From contig JAUIRK010000757.1 of the NCBI GenBank assembly GCA_030549495.1, positions 62,001 to 126,000 on the forward strand: a stretch of DNA of 64,000 bases. The letters run 5' to 3'. The notes beneath the pieces are model-generated. The model had not been told where the DNA came from, searched no databases, and saw only the letters and a list, made by a program, of their open reading frames with translations. The DNA comes from Nectonema munidae (lineage: Eukaryota > Nematomorpha > Nectonematoida > Nectonematidae). Shown one piece after another: positions 34,498 through 46,829 of the stretch; positions within the stretch are counted from its first letter, which is position 1; each line of letters begins with the position of its first letter. The position numbers were made by a program, and so were the translations under genes.

Positions 34498-36250
34498 TTG
34501 AGAGCATTACCTTATTCCATGATGGTTGAAGGTAAAAATTTATTGTATCACACTAACCTATATTTAGATACTAACAGTCCACTCAAAAGTTCACATGAAG
34601 TTAATTTAAATTCTATGTTATACGGATTATATGATATGAATCTTTTATCTCTTAATGCGCAATCGCTAAAAATCAAATTCGCTGAACTTGTAATTTTTTG
34701 ACAAGTTGTCTACATGCATGGTAAAAGATTTAACTCTAATATGTTTACAAGAGAACTGGCTAGATAAAAATGAGGATTTTTTCCGTATACCTAATTATTC
34801 TACAGTAAATATCCCTAAAAGATGTTCTAAGCATGGCGGTCTCCTATTTTTTGTTAGGAATGACATCAATTATCAAATTGATGAAAATGCACATTTTATT
34901 GACTCGTTCGAATACCAGAGTATTGAACTTTATCTACAAAAACAGAAAAATATCACGGTTCACAATATATATAGACTACCCACCACCAATAAGGATCTAG
35001 TGAATAATTTTTTTTCTTTTTTTGAAAACTTGATCTTTAATATTGACCGAAATAAAGTTAATATTTTTTGCGGCGACTTTAATTTTGATTTAATAAGGAT
35101 GAAGAATTATTTAACGCAGAAGTTTTTTAACTTAATTACGCAGGCTCACTAATTCCAACTATTACTCTTCCGACACGATATGAAACTCAAACTTTAATTG
35201 ACAACTTTTTACTAAATGAAGACAATGTTGATTATAAAGCTTTTAACTGTATGACATTTTTTTCAGATCATATACCGATACTTTTATCTCTAAATAAAAT
35301 TAAAATAAAAAGGTTAAGGGAAAACTTCGATAGGCGCTTGTTTTCCTCATTATCTACACAATTAGACTGGCATTCAATTATTGAATTGTATCCAAATGAC
35401 TCATCTGTATTATTTAAGCAAATGATTTCTCAAATTTCTAATATGGTCAAAAAATGTACTTCATTTATTGAGTTCAAAAAAAATAAATACAAGTCTAAAT
35501 TTAATTCTTGGATCACAGACGAAGTCATGCAAATGATAAAACTACGTGATAAACTTTATCAAAAATGCAAAAAGAAGTAAAAACATAAGAATAAAGAATG
35601 AATACAATTTATAAAGAAATCTTATAAAGTATAAAATAAGGGATTTGAAACAAAAGCATTATTCTAAACTTTTTTCCAATTGTGATTCAACGCGGAAAAC
35701 TTGGTCAAATATTAACAGGATTCTAAAAGGGAATAACAATAAGAAAATACTTATTAAAAGAAATGATGAGTACTATGATGATCATACCTTAGCTAACATT
35801 TTCAATGAAAATTTTGTTTTTCTACAAAATGACTCTTTGCCAGAACAACTCGATTTCAATTTTCTTGACAACACAGTTGAGTCCTTTGAATTCGAACTCT
35901 GTTCATATGAAATGCTATTATTTGTTATAGATGGAATGAAAAAATGAAACAAAAGACATATATGGAATTTCAATAAATCAAGTAAAATTAATAAAATATG
36001 ATATTTGTAATATCTTATGTAAAACTATAAATCTTTCTTTAAAAAATTGTGTCTTTCCTGAAATACTTAAGCTTCATAAAGTTATACCTGTACATAAGAA
36101 AAATGATAGAAACTGTGTAGATAATTACAGACCTATCTCAATTATCCCCACACTTTCAAAAATATTTGAAGAATTTATACATCATCAATTGAAGACTTAC
36201 TTGGGTTCAATAAATTACTTAAATGATTATCTTAAAATAAAATATCTTAA
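34498..36250 (+). pseudogene. LINE (non-LTR retrotransposon) fragment: endonuclease and start of reverse transcriptase
   Basis: Successive frames encode an AP-type endonuclease (LLSLNAQSL; LICLQENWLDKNEDF; HGGLLFFVRNDI; NIFCGDFNFDL; FSDHIPILLSL), a linker (STRKTWSNINRILKGNNN) and the start of the reverse transcriptase (HKVIPVHKKN; NYRPISIIPTLSKIFEEFIH). Homology stops near 36,220, before the YADD core, so the 3' part is missing. Frames change or stop at about 34,700, 35,150, 35,580 and 35,945. The clade looks CR1/Jockey-like but is not resolved. Confidence 0.85.
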
Positions 36251-36754
36251 ATGATTGCAGTTGAATCTACAAAATTTGCTTGATGATTATTTGACACAGT
36301 ATAAGTTGGAGTTGCAGATATAGTGTACTGACAGCCATCTGTTTAGCTGTTGTGGTGAGAAGAATTTAATTTTCGACTAAATATCAAGAATTTGATTTGG
36401 GTTATTTATATATTAAGGAAGAATATTGGCAGATTTAAAGTGTAATATTTAAATATAGGTGAATAAGTTTTTAGAGGAAATAAATTTAGCACAGATTTTC
36501 TTAAACTGGGATTCACGAAAAAAATTTCAGGGATACGAGAGCTTAAAACTTACAAAAAATAAAATTAAAAAATTGATTAAAAAAGTTAATTCAAAAAATT
36601 ACTTCAGATTTTTTCGTCTTTGAAAGACCTTTTAAATAGTTGCCAACCTAATTTCAAGAGCAAAAATATTGCATTTTTCAAGCAAAAAGAAGTGGTTTTA
36701 AAAAAATATATATTTTCATTCTTCACGACCTCTTATTCAGTTTAATGAAGCCTC

Positions 36755-38150
36755 CTTATGTGCACCTATTAGTGCTGGGCAAAATTTGTCCGCTCAAGTG
36801 GTGGGGGCGTAAAGTGCCCCCTCCCCCTATTTCTCTCAGGTATACGTTTTTATAAATATTTTTAATGTTAAATATATATTTCAACGATGGTGAATTCAGT
36901 GGTGATATCACTTTTTTATCAAAATGAATCAAACCTGTCAAAAAATTGATTTATATTTGACAGCTCATCTCAAAAAAGAACTTTTTATTTAAATAATTAT
37001 ATAAAGTTATTTACACATGTATACCCATTTTAAAATATGCTGAATTACAGTCGTGATATTCATTTTTTATGAAAATCAATCAAACCTTTCAAAAAATTTA
37101 TCTAAATGTGACAGCTCATCTCAAAAAGGAATTTTTATCTAAATAATTATATAAAGTTTTTTACACATGTATACCCATTTTTAAATATGCAGAATTCAGT
37201 GGTGATATTATTTTTTATGAAAATTGATCTAAATGTAACAGCTCATCTCAAAAAAGAAACTTTTTACCTAAATAATTATATAGTGTTTTTTACACATATA
37301 CACCCATTTTCAAGCATGCTGAATTTAGCGGTGATATTCATTTTTATCAAAATCAATCAAACTGTCAAAAAATTGATCTAAATGTGAAAGATCATCTCAA
37401 AAGGAATCTTTTTATCTAAATAATTATATAATGTTTTTACACATATATACCCATTTTCAAGCATGCTGAATTCAGTGGTGATATTCATTTTTTTATGAAA
37501 ATCATTCAAACCTGTCAAAAAAGTGATTTACATATGACAGCTCATCTCAAAAAAGAAACTTTTTATCTAAATAATTATATAATGTTTTTTACACACCCAT
37601 TTTCAAGCATGCTGAATTCAGGTGTGATATTCATTTTTTTTTTATAAAAATCAATTAAAGTTATCAAAGCATTGAATATATGACAGTTCATCTTAAAAAG
37701 AAACTTTTTATCTTAGTAATAATATAAAGATTTTTACACATATATACACATTTTTAAGCATGCGTAATTCAGTGGGAATATTCATTTTTTATGAAAATCA
37801 ATCAAAACTGTCAAAAAATTGATTTATCCCAAAAAGAAAGGATCAGACACGGTTTTTTGAATTAGAGAATAAAGTATAGGGAGATGATGAAGTTTACCGT
37901 GTATGGCATTTTACACACATATACCCATTTTTAAGTAGGCTGTGTTTACTGGTTATATTCTTTTTTTTTTATAAAAATTAGTCAAACCTGACAAAATAAT
38001 TTAAATATGACAGCCCATCTCAAAATTAATATATTTATTCTTATAAAAAGTTTTTTATACATTTCAAGTATGTAGAATTTAATAGTGATGTTGATTTTTT
38101 ATGAAATCAATAAAATCTGTCAAAAAATCGATTAAACCTGTAAATCAATG
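36755..38150 (+). mobile_element. head-plus-tandem-unit element, about nine units of ~145 bp
   Basis: The head CTATTAGTGCTGGGC, then AATTTGTCCGCTCAAGTGG and a C-rich stretch, are followed by about nine degenerate units. Each contains CTGAATTCAGTGGTGATATT, ATGAAAATCAATCAAACC, TGACAGCTCATCTCAAAAA and TAAATAATTATATA. It is the expanded counterpart of the minus-strand copy at 3.8-4.15 kb. No coding potential was seen. Confidence 0.8.
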
Positions 38151-38794
38151 TCAAATATATAAACATAAAAATAACTTCTACTTGCAGTATTTCTCTGGTA
38201 ATTATTTAATAAACCAATTTTAGGTGTTTAATTCACTCAAAATATTTCATTCTACAGTTACTTATATAACTTGATAGGACCCTCATCTTTTTGGCTACAA
38301 ATTCGTTATCGGCTCTTAGTCTCTACATTATATTATAATTTATAGTATGTAATTTTGATATTCATTCTATGATGATCCTTTCTTGGTAGCTCTTTTTTCA
38401 TTAGAAATTTATATTCTTCAACGTGTGTTCGAAAATTTTTTTATAATGATCAAATTACTTTTTTCTTCTTTCAAAGCATTCTGGTTAAAGAATTTTCTTA
38501 ATGATCTTAGACTTTTTTATCAGTATCGTATATTTTATTATCAGACCTGAATATTTGTCAACTAATCTCACTTCAAAGGTTTTTTCTGATGAATCATTCG
38601 TGATGTTCATTGTTCAATTACAAAGAGTTGTCTACGTTCTTCATCTAAAAAATTATCTCTCTGACATGAAAAGAAAAATATGGACAAATTCAATTTAAAT
38701 TAAAAATATCTTGATAGTAACAAAAATCTCACATATTTGCATCTGTGCCATTTTTGATAAATCTGACCTTTTCTAAATTTTCAGATTTCCTACC

Positions 38795-39375
38795 CATCAA
38801 ATTGATTGCAAATTTGATTGATACTTATAGGTATTTTCAAATTCAAACTGCAAAAATTGAGTCCATAAATGAAACAAGCATGGTTGATTTGGTATAAAAA
38901 CTTATATTTAATTGTAAAATTTGAATGAATGTTTTTGGAGACAATTTTTAGAAGTAAACCGCAAATTTGATTAACACTTATAGGTGTTTTCACATCCTAA
39001 ATGTAAAAAATGAGTTCAGAAATGAAAACAGCATGATTGATTTGGTATTAAAACATATATTTCATGTAAAATTGAGAGAATATTTTTGGAAATAGCTTTT
39101 AGAAGTAAACTGCAAATTTTATTGACATTGACAGATATTTTAAAACCTCTAAATGTGAAAAAATGAGTTCAGAAATGAAAACAGCATGGTTAATTTGGTA
39201 TAAAACATACATTTCATTGTAAATTGGAATGAATTTTTTTGGAGACAATTTTTAGAAGTAAACCGCAAATTTAATTAACACTTATAGGTATTTTTAGATC
39301 CTAAACGTAAAAAATGAGTCCATAAAATGAAAACAGCATGGCCGATTTAGTATAACACATATATTTTATGTAAAA
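38795..39375. repeat. tandem repeat, about four units of ~135 bp
   Basis: The units share ACTTATAGGTATTTT, AAAATGAGTTCAGAAATGAA, ACAGCATGGTTGATTTGGTA and AATTTTTAGAAGTAAACCGC. It is distinct in sequence from the array at 36.8-38.15 kb. No gene is seen here or in the 640 bp before it. Confidence 0.8.
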
Positions 39376-39699
39376 TGTGAAGGAACTATAGTATTATTAT
39401 ATTGTTGTTGCTTATTCATTTTTTTTAGGCTCCAGTCTATACAAACTGTTGAAAAAACAAGAAAAAAATTAAATATTATTTAAATAAAAAAAAGTAGAAC
39501 AATGGGCTTTTACATTTGAATAATAAAAAATTAGTTGAGATAACATAGAAATATGAAAGCATAAACTATAATTTGAATGTGATCACATAACACAAACAAT
39601 ATCTCTTTTTTTAATTGTCATTTCTTGAATAGTCTTTAATATATATTATCATGGATAAATAGGTTTTTGTAAAATCTCAAAAAGATAAAGAAAAGCTTG

Positions 39700-41135
39700 T
39701 TTTTAATCTATATATATACCGACATCAATGATCAAGAAACAATAATCATTATTTTTGTTGTGAAGATAAAAACTGTAATGGCTCTGCCAGGCTTCGATGT
39801 GTTTCTTTTTTTAACTTTTGTGATGGCCCAGTATCAGAAGGAAAGGCACATAATCATTTGCCGATAGATGGAAAAAAAGAAGTTATAGAAACATTATCAG
39901 ATTTGAAATCACGATCTAAATTGTCAAATGCAATACCTGCCGCAGTTGTTCAAGATGTCAGACACAAAGTGAACATTAGCAACTTAATAGAAAGGACTTT
40001 AACAAGTGCTATGAAACAAGTAGTGCTTCATATTCGAAAAAAAACAATTTCCATCAGAACCCGAAAATATTTCAGATTTAGTAATCCCACATAGTTTAAA
40101 TATTACGAAAAATGAAGAAAACCTTCTATTGTTTGACACAAAAAATCTAGACGCAGCTAATTAAAATAAAATGCAACGAGAAGACCTAAGAATTATAGGT
40201 TTTAGAACTGACGACGCTTAAGAAAATTAGCAAGCTCGCAGCCTTAGCTTCTTGATGCTACTTTTAAAACTTGTCATAAGCTTTTCCATCAAATATATAC
40301 TATTCATTATATGTTTTATGTGCATACGTTTCCGGCTCTTTATGCTTTATTGCCTGGAAAAACACAAAAGATTTATGTCACTATGCTTAAATTATTAACT
40401 TCAGTGGCAAAATCAAAAGAAATTAACTTAAATCCTAAATTTATAATAGTTGATTTTGAACTTCCAAGCATAAATGCTCTTCAACACTACCAAACACTAG
40501 AGTAACAGGGTGTTTTTTTCATCTTTGCTAAAATATATATCGAAGTGTTCAAAAAAATAGTCTTGTAAACATCTACAAAAATAATAAAGATATTGCCTTC
40601 AGTATAAAAAATTTAACTGTACTTGCATTTTTACACTCAGCAGAAATTTGTAAAGCATTTTCATATTTGTTAAGTTGTGCTCCACGTAAGACTGAAGTAG
40701 TGTACACGGAAGATAGTTTATTTTTGGAAGATTAATAGCTGCAAAAAAGGACGATCGGAAAAAGTTAAACATCGCCATCCACCAAGATTTCCTACATCTG
40801 GATGGAGTATTTATCATCTACAAGAATACAATATGCCAAAAACAAACAATAACTTGGAACTCTGGCACAGAAGATTTGCAATGGTAGTAGAACGTTTTCA
40901 CATGGAAGTATTTTTGATGATTAAAGAGTTTTTAAAAGAAGGGCATCAAACCCAACAAGAATTTTAAAGAATAATTACTGGTAATAACGAACAAAAAAAG
41001 AAAAGGGAACATATGGAACTGCTTCTGTTGATGATTACCTTAAAGGTATTGCATACAATTTTCAATTTGGTTCAGCAAATGTTGATGAAATTAATGTTAG
41101 TGATGACAATTTTACTACTAATGAAAATTAATTAT
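39700..41135 (+). pseudogene. MULE transposase remnant with FLYWCH zinc finger
   Basis: In order I see a FLYWCH-type finger (CCEDKNCNGSARL with a following EGKAHNHLP), the helical region (IPAAVVQDVRHKVN), LLDATFKTCHKLFHQ (likely first catalytic Asp), PALYALLPGKTQ, NPKFIIVDFEL (second Asp) and NNNLELWHRRF near 40,855. Stops and frame changes separate these pieces (for example after 40,094 and after 40,505). FLYWCH plus MULE domain is typical of the Phantom-like branch of animal Mutator-like elements. Termini were not identified. Confidence 0.8.
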
Positions 41136-41149
41136 TAAACATTTAATCA

Positions 41150-41485
41150 CTTATTTTAATTTGTTTTTGTTCTTCAAAAACATTCAACTATTTGTTACTC
41201 TTTAATCGCTATTTAATAGTTACAAATTATATCACTCTTCTAATTTGTTACTCTTTTATCGCTATTTTAAGAGTGACAAATTATGTCACTCTTTTTATTT
41301 GTCACTCTTTTAACCTCTATTGTAAGAGTTACAAATTATGTCACTCTTTTGATTTGTCGCTCTTTTAATCGCTATTTTATGAGTGACAAATTATGTTACT
41401 CTTTTGATTTATCACTCTTTTATTCTCTATTTTAAGAGTGACAAATTATGTCACTGTTTTGATTTGTCACTCTAAAGAACATTTC
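41150..41485. repeat. tandem array of palindromic units
   Basis: TTTGTCACTCTTTTAATCGC, then TATTTTAAGAGTGACAAATT, recurs about five times with a spacing near 60 bp. AGAGTGACAAA and TTTGTCACTCT within one unit are inverted copies, so each unit can fold. It starts just after the MULE remnant and may be its terminal region. Confidence 0.75.
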
Positions 41486-41539
41486 CTGTCTTATGATGTC
41501 AAGCGATAGGTAATTACAAAAATAAAATATTCTGCTTTC

Positions 41540-42195
41540 GTAAAATTTGCAATTTAACTTGATGAGTCGATTAATACTGTTTCATGTGCTCAACTTCTTG
41601 TATTTATAAGATATATCATAGTCAAGATTTTAAGGAAAATTTTTTGTTTTGTCAAACATTGAAATCAACAACAAAAGATGAAGATATTTTCATTACTAAG
41701 TTTCATTGTTTTTTGAAAAAGAAGGATTAAATTGGGGAAATGTGTATTCAATCACATCCGACGGAACACCAGCAATGCTCTGTCATCGTTCATGTTTTAG
41801 AGAAAAAGTGAATTAGGTGAATTCTGAAATAAAATATCTTCATTGCATGTTGTTGCATCGATATGCATTGGCATTAAAACCTCTCCCATCTGATTAAAAA
41901 TCAGTCCTTGGCGATGTTGTGAACATGGTGAACTCAATCAAATCTAGAGCCATAAATACAAGACTTTTTTCACTTTTCTGTCAGGAATTGGGAAGCAACG
42001 AACAAAATGTCCTCTTCACACTAAAGTTTACTGGTTGTCGATGGTAAATGAATTAGCAAGGGTTGAATCACTAAAAAAAGATATTACTGAATTCTTCATG
42101 CGAGATAACATTTTGAAGTCAATGGAATTTGAAAGAAAACTATCAGACAATCAATGGCTTCAAAAGCGTGCCTATTTAACTGATATTTTTTAAGT
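41540..42195 (+). pseudogene. hAT transposase remnant (ZBED5/DUF4371-like)
   Basis: Frames encode SITSDGTPAMLCH, EIKYLHCMLLHRYALALKPL, VVNMVNSIKSRAINTRLFS and NEQNVLF, matching the ZBED5-type hAT core (TDGAPAM...; IHRYALASKTLP; VVKMVNFIKARALNSRLF; LLFHTEVRWLSRG). Several frame changes and stops break it. No ends were found. Confidence 0.8.
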
Positions 42196-43014
42196 TTAAA
42201 TACTTTTATTTTGTCACTTTAAAGTAGGTTTATAACTGTGATTGATTTAATTTTCAAAATGAGATCATTTATAATGAAGCTTAAATTTTAGGAAGAAAGG
42301 ATTGAAAATAGAAATTTTACTATGTTTGAACATCATAGCGAGTACGAAGTATAGAACATATTATTTCCGAAAAGCAGGCATATCCTTTACACTGATTGTT
42401 GTTAATGTTCAAAAATAAAAAATACTAGTTTTCCTTTGTGTTTCAAGTTATTATTTTTTATTAGTTTTTGAATAAAGCCTTTTGAGTTAACCCTTTGAGG
42501 CTTAGTGTGACACCTGTGTACCAAGAAATAATAATACTCTGCTTGTATTTATTTTACGAGCTTGTCTACAAATGTTTTTTCAAAAATGTTTGAGTGAGAT
42601 AATCACCAGTAGAAATATAATGATAAATATTATAATGAATGAAACCAGAAGATATATGAACCAAAAAGGCATAATCTGAGAGAAGGGTCTACAAAAATTA
42701 CAATGATTGACAGATTATTAGAGTACTTGCAATATTTTATGGGTACAGTTTATTGCAAATTTGATACCTCATTATCACTTTCTTTTTTTAACGTTCTCTC
42801 TTACATTTCACCTTCTTCAAACTTCAAATCCAAGGCATGATAGAATTTATAAAGTAAGATCTTATTTGAGCATTTTAATCATGTATTCCATACAGCAATA
42901 ACTTCAACACACTAAAGATCAGTTGATGAGCATATGATAAAAATTTTAACGATATATATTGTTAAGCACTTCATTAAGTATAAACATCTAAAGTAGGGGT
43001 TTAATATTTGTATC

Positions 43015-43725
43015 GGTACATTTTTAAAATAAATTTTCATAAACTGAATTTTGTTGGCTCCGATATTACCTGAAATAAATTAAAATTTAGTAGATTCGAA
43101 TAAATTTCATTCGCCTTAGACAACAAAATTAAAATTTCTATTGTACAAAATTGGATGAATTTTTAAACTTAGTAACTTTTCCTAAAGTAGCTAGTTACTT
43201 GATACTATTTTTACGGTAGTTTTATGACCCTCTCATTTCAAAAACTGTCAATCAAAATAATATTTAATTTTTTTTTCATAACTTAATATTTAGTTTAAAT
43301 AATGCCATATTTAAAATAAAATTTCAAAAATAATTGAAGATATTTTGAAATCAGGGTTAGGCCTAAATATAGTTTTTTTTTATATTTTACAAAAGTAAAA
43401 AGAAATTTTTTACATTTATGTTAAGGATTGAAAAATGTTATTTATATAAAATATTTGCAAAAAAATAAGAGATTTTTAGGCTTCGGGTTAGGATTAGATA
43501 AGGCCATTTTTCATATATATTTTCATAAATTGGAAATTTTTAATATTGTTGGCTCAGGCATTACATGCAATAAATTAAAATTTAGTGGATTTCAATAAAG
43601 CTCTTTTTTGTTTTTACTAATTTGCACGAGCTTACAACATTAAAATATCTATTGTACAAAATTTGCTGAATTATATGCCTTCAAACTTTGTAACTTTTCC
43701 TAAAATCGCTAGTTGCATCTTTGAT
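43015..43725. repeat. direct repeat of about 200 bp, two copies about 500 bp apart
   Basis: Copy 1 lies near 43,015-43,215 and copy 2 near 43,515-43,725. They share TTTTCATAAA.TG, TGTTGGCTC, ATAAATTAAAATTTAGT, TCTATTGTACAAAATT and GTAACTTTTCCTAAA in order. It is non-coding. Confidence 0.7.
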
Positions 43726-43729
43726 ATCT

Positions 43730-45590
43730 CCCGTTTTTCTGTTTAAATTTTGATAGGGCTGTTTTAGAAAGGGACACGATTTGAAGAAAGGAAAGCGTTG
43801 TTGCTTGCAGTTTTGGGAGCTTTTTATATTTTTCCCACGCCACTTCGTGACCCTAACATTATTTGAGCATTTTTAATTCAAAACTTCTTATTGTATAAAG
43901 TTTATAAAATGTTTATGTTTTTAAATGGTTTCAAATAAATAAAATTATTATTTGATTTTTTTTAACTTTATAATTTATTTTTGTATCTTTCTGTATAGAT
44001 GCTTGTTTTTTAATGGCTAAGCCTTAATCCCTTAAATTAAAATCAATGTCTAGCAATAAATCATCTCCTGGTGTTCAAAAATCATCTTCAGCTAATATTT
44101 GGTTTGTAAGTTTAATAAATTTATCTTATTTTTTTGTATATGATATATTCTCTAAATTATTATTTTTTAAATGTCTTGTAAACTCTATAATATCTTGGTT
44201 CCATGTTATATAAATATTATTTGTATTGATTAATGTTATCTATAATGTTTTCTCCTATTTTTTCTTAAAACATATTCAATTTTTGATTAATTTTCTTTAG
44301 CTTCATAATTTTAATTTATAACGTTTAATATTTAAAGGGTCACACGTTTATATCTTGTAGGCTATGTTACGGATATTTTATCTTTAATCTGAATTTTAAA
44401 TTTTGAAATTAAACACTTTCAAAAAATTACGCGGTTTTATCTTTTGCTTTATTTTTTTCCTTTACTTTATTTATATACTTTAAGATTCTTTTAATTTTTG
44501 TTAATATTCCTCATTGTTATCGAAATATCATTGCAGTTCCATAACTTTTGGATTTACTGTTATTACTAAATTTCTCAATTCTTTAAATTGGAAATACAAA
44601 TCATAAATTTTTTTTGATATTTACCAATAATGAAAATATTAATTTCATCAAAAATAAGTAAAATTTCAATAAATCACCACTTATCCAATATAACTATAAA
44701 AATTTAACATGAACAACAAAAGATTCTTTTATTAACATTAACTTTAATGTTCTTATATAAGCATTATATTCCATATAATATTAAAAGTGGCATATATTTA
44801 AAGCTATAAAACTTTAACTATGATATAGAACAGTTGCCAAAGCTATAATCTTAAATATTAATTTTAGGAATTTCTTGGATGTAGTCGTCTACATAAGGAA
44901 TATATCATATATTTTATGATATTTATCAGTTAATTTAAGTATAAATACAAAGTATACACAAGAACTTATCAATTCGTATACGGTTAGACATTTTGGGGAT
45001 TATTCATGATTTTTTATAAGTTTTAAATATGGAACTCCTGACATTTGATATCAATGTTTCAATAATTTTTTTCTTTCTAATTTTGCGGTTTTGATCACCG
45101 AAATAGAATTTTGCTTTTTTGATACCATAAAAAATTAAAAAGATATTTAAAAATTATATTCTCAGGGGCGTACGAGAGAAAAAAATTTATTTCTCAGCAA
45201 ATTAGCGTGAAAAGATAAAAAATTCTAGATCTGGGGAATTTTTTTAGATTTTAAACTCTAATTGTTAAAAATTTTCGATCAATATATTCATTTTTTAGAT
45301 AAGTTATATAAAAAATAGTTATTGAAAATGTCATTGTTGTTTTGGTTAAGATGATAATGTTACGATGCTACTTTGTGCCAGGCTCAAATTATTAGCCGGT
45401 GAAAAGGTATTGCGCCCCCTTGGAATTAGATTTCGCTTTTTTTGGAAAAGCAAAATTCCATTTTTGATGATTACTTATTCCATTTCAAAAATAAGATATT
45501 TTTCAAGATTTTTATTTGAATACGTATTTAAAAACTGAAGATCCAAAAGAAACAACTTTTACAGAATCATAAAACAAAAATGAATGAAGA
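43730..45590. other. AT-rich stretch without recognised features
   Basis: No open frame longer than about 60 codons and no repeat boundary that I can support. Confidence 0.4.
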
Positions 45591-45599
45591 GAATGAAAA

Positions 45600-46005
45600 T
45601 CATAAACTCCTATTACAAGTTCAAGTGAAATGTTTTCAAATTCAAGTTAAACGTTTTTAAGTTTAAGTGAAATGTTTTCAAATTTAAGTGAAATGTTTTC
45701 AAATTCAAATCAAATTTTTTAAAGTTTTAAGTAGTTTTATTTTTAGGTTCGACTTGAAAACTTTTTTCAAGTCAAAAAAAGTAAAAAACTTTTAACTTGA
45801 AAATATTTGATTTTTTGTTGACAGAGGATGTATTATGTGTAATTACACATCTTTTACACATTTTTAGAGTTCTAAAAAATTTAAAAATGCAAACTAAAAA
45901 ATCTTAAAATTTTTTAAGTTGAATCTAAAGATAAAATACACTTAAAACCTGAAAACGTTACTTAAATTTGAAATCATTTTACTTGAACTTGTAATGCTAT
46001 AAATG
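45600..46005. mobile_element. foldback element just upstream of the orphan exon
   Basis: ATTACAAGTTCAAGTGAAAT at 45,612 pairs with the inverted ATTTTACTTGAACTTGTAAT near 45,975-45,995. Inside the left arm, AAGTGAAATGTTTTCAAATT is repeated about four times. Target duplication not determined. Confidence 0.6.
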
Positions 46006-46020
46006 TTTTCACTTTCTTAG

Positions 46021-46128
46021 ATGTATGTCTCCTTAGAATCAGCCTTACTCCCTGTGCCTAGAGCTGGGTCTCTAACAAACGGATCGCGTGCTCCTGCTGT
46101 CTGGCTCAAGCCAGCTGAGCAAGAGAAC
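46021..46128 (+). CDS. unassigned candidate exon, 36 codons
   Basis: A 108-bp island of clearly higher GC content is flanked by a good acceptor (TTTTCACTTTCTTAG|) and a consensus donor (GAGAAC|GTGAGT). Only one frame is open through both: MYVSLESALLPVPRAGSLTN then GSRAPAVWLKPAEQEN. It is phase 0 at both ends, so it could be skipped without a frameshift. I do not recognise the peptide. It lies 14 kb upstream of the par-1 kinase exons on the same strand, whose first exon can also start at phase 0, so an alternative par-1 N-terminal exon is conceivable but unproven. A foldback element ends about 20 bp upstream. Confidence 0.5.
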
Positions 46129-46829
46129 GTGAGTTTTGCCTGAGGACACCATAAATGTTCTGATAATATCGAAGTCCCTGCTCATTGGTAATATCTGTAG
46201 TTGCATTGTAGCCTGGACTCTTTTCATTTCTCTTCAGTTAGAATTAGTTGTATGCCATTTAAAACCATCCTTGTTTTATAAATGATTTTTGAAAAAAACA
46301 GGAAATATTAGATGAAAAAGAACATTTCAAGAACGTTGGAAATATGTTTGAAAGAACGTGGAAAATGACAGATTCAGTGTCTTTGCTGAAGACAACTGTC
46401 CTTTCCCAACAGTACAATATCAAACTACAATTCACAGAACGAAGGCTTTGATCATTTTTAGTTATGTGATGCTTAATCCTAAATCGTGAGAATCATGTTT
46501 TTTTAGATATCTGAATTGGAATTTCATTCGAAAATTGAATTGGTACCTTCCGATACCTCAATCCCAATTCTTTTTATTAGGAGTATTTAAAAAAGTTAGA
46601 TTTTTTTGCACAAATTAACCTTAAATTTTATTTAACTCGGTTTATTGATATTCAAAATCCAAGCACATAAAATATTTAACATGGGAACATTAAGAATTGA
46701 AATCGTACAAAACTGATATCCTCCCTTCACTAATGATTTTGAAAGCCAATTAAGACGATAGATAAACTTTGTTAACTGAGATAATCACTATTGCAAGACA
46801 TGTTTGTTGCACAAATTGTCAGATGTTGC

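Noticed and set aside
36800-41485. CRISPR-like array of regularly spaced repeats
   Set aside because: The sequence is eukaryotic. The units are degenerate 60-145-bp tandem copies without unique spacers.
42486-42515. GTTAACCCTTTGAGGC as another piggyBac terminus
   Set aside because: Only the TTAACCC core matches; the sub-terminal motifs of element B are absent.
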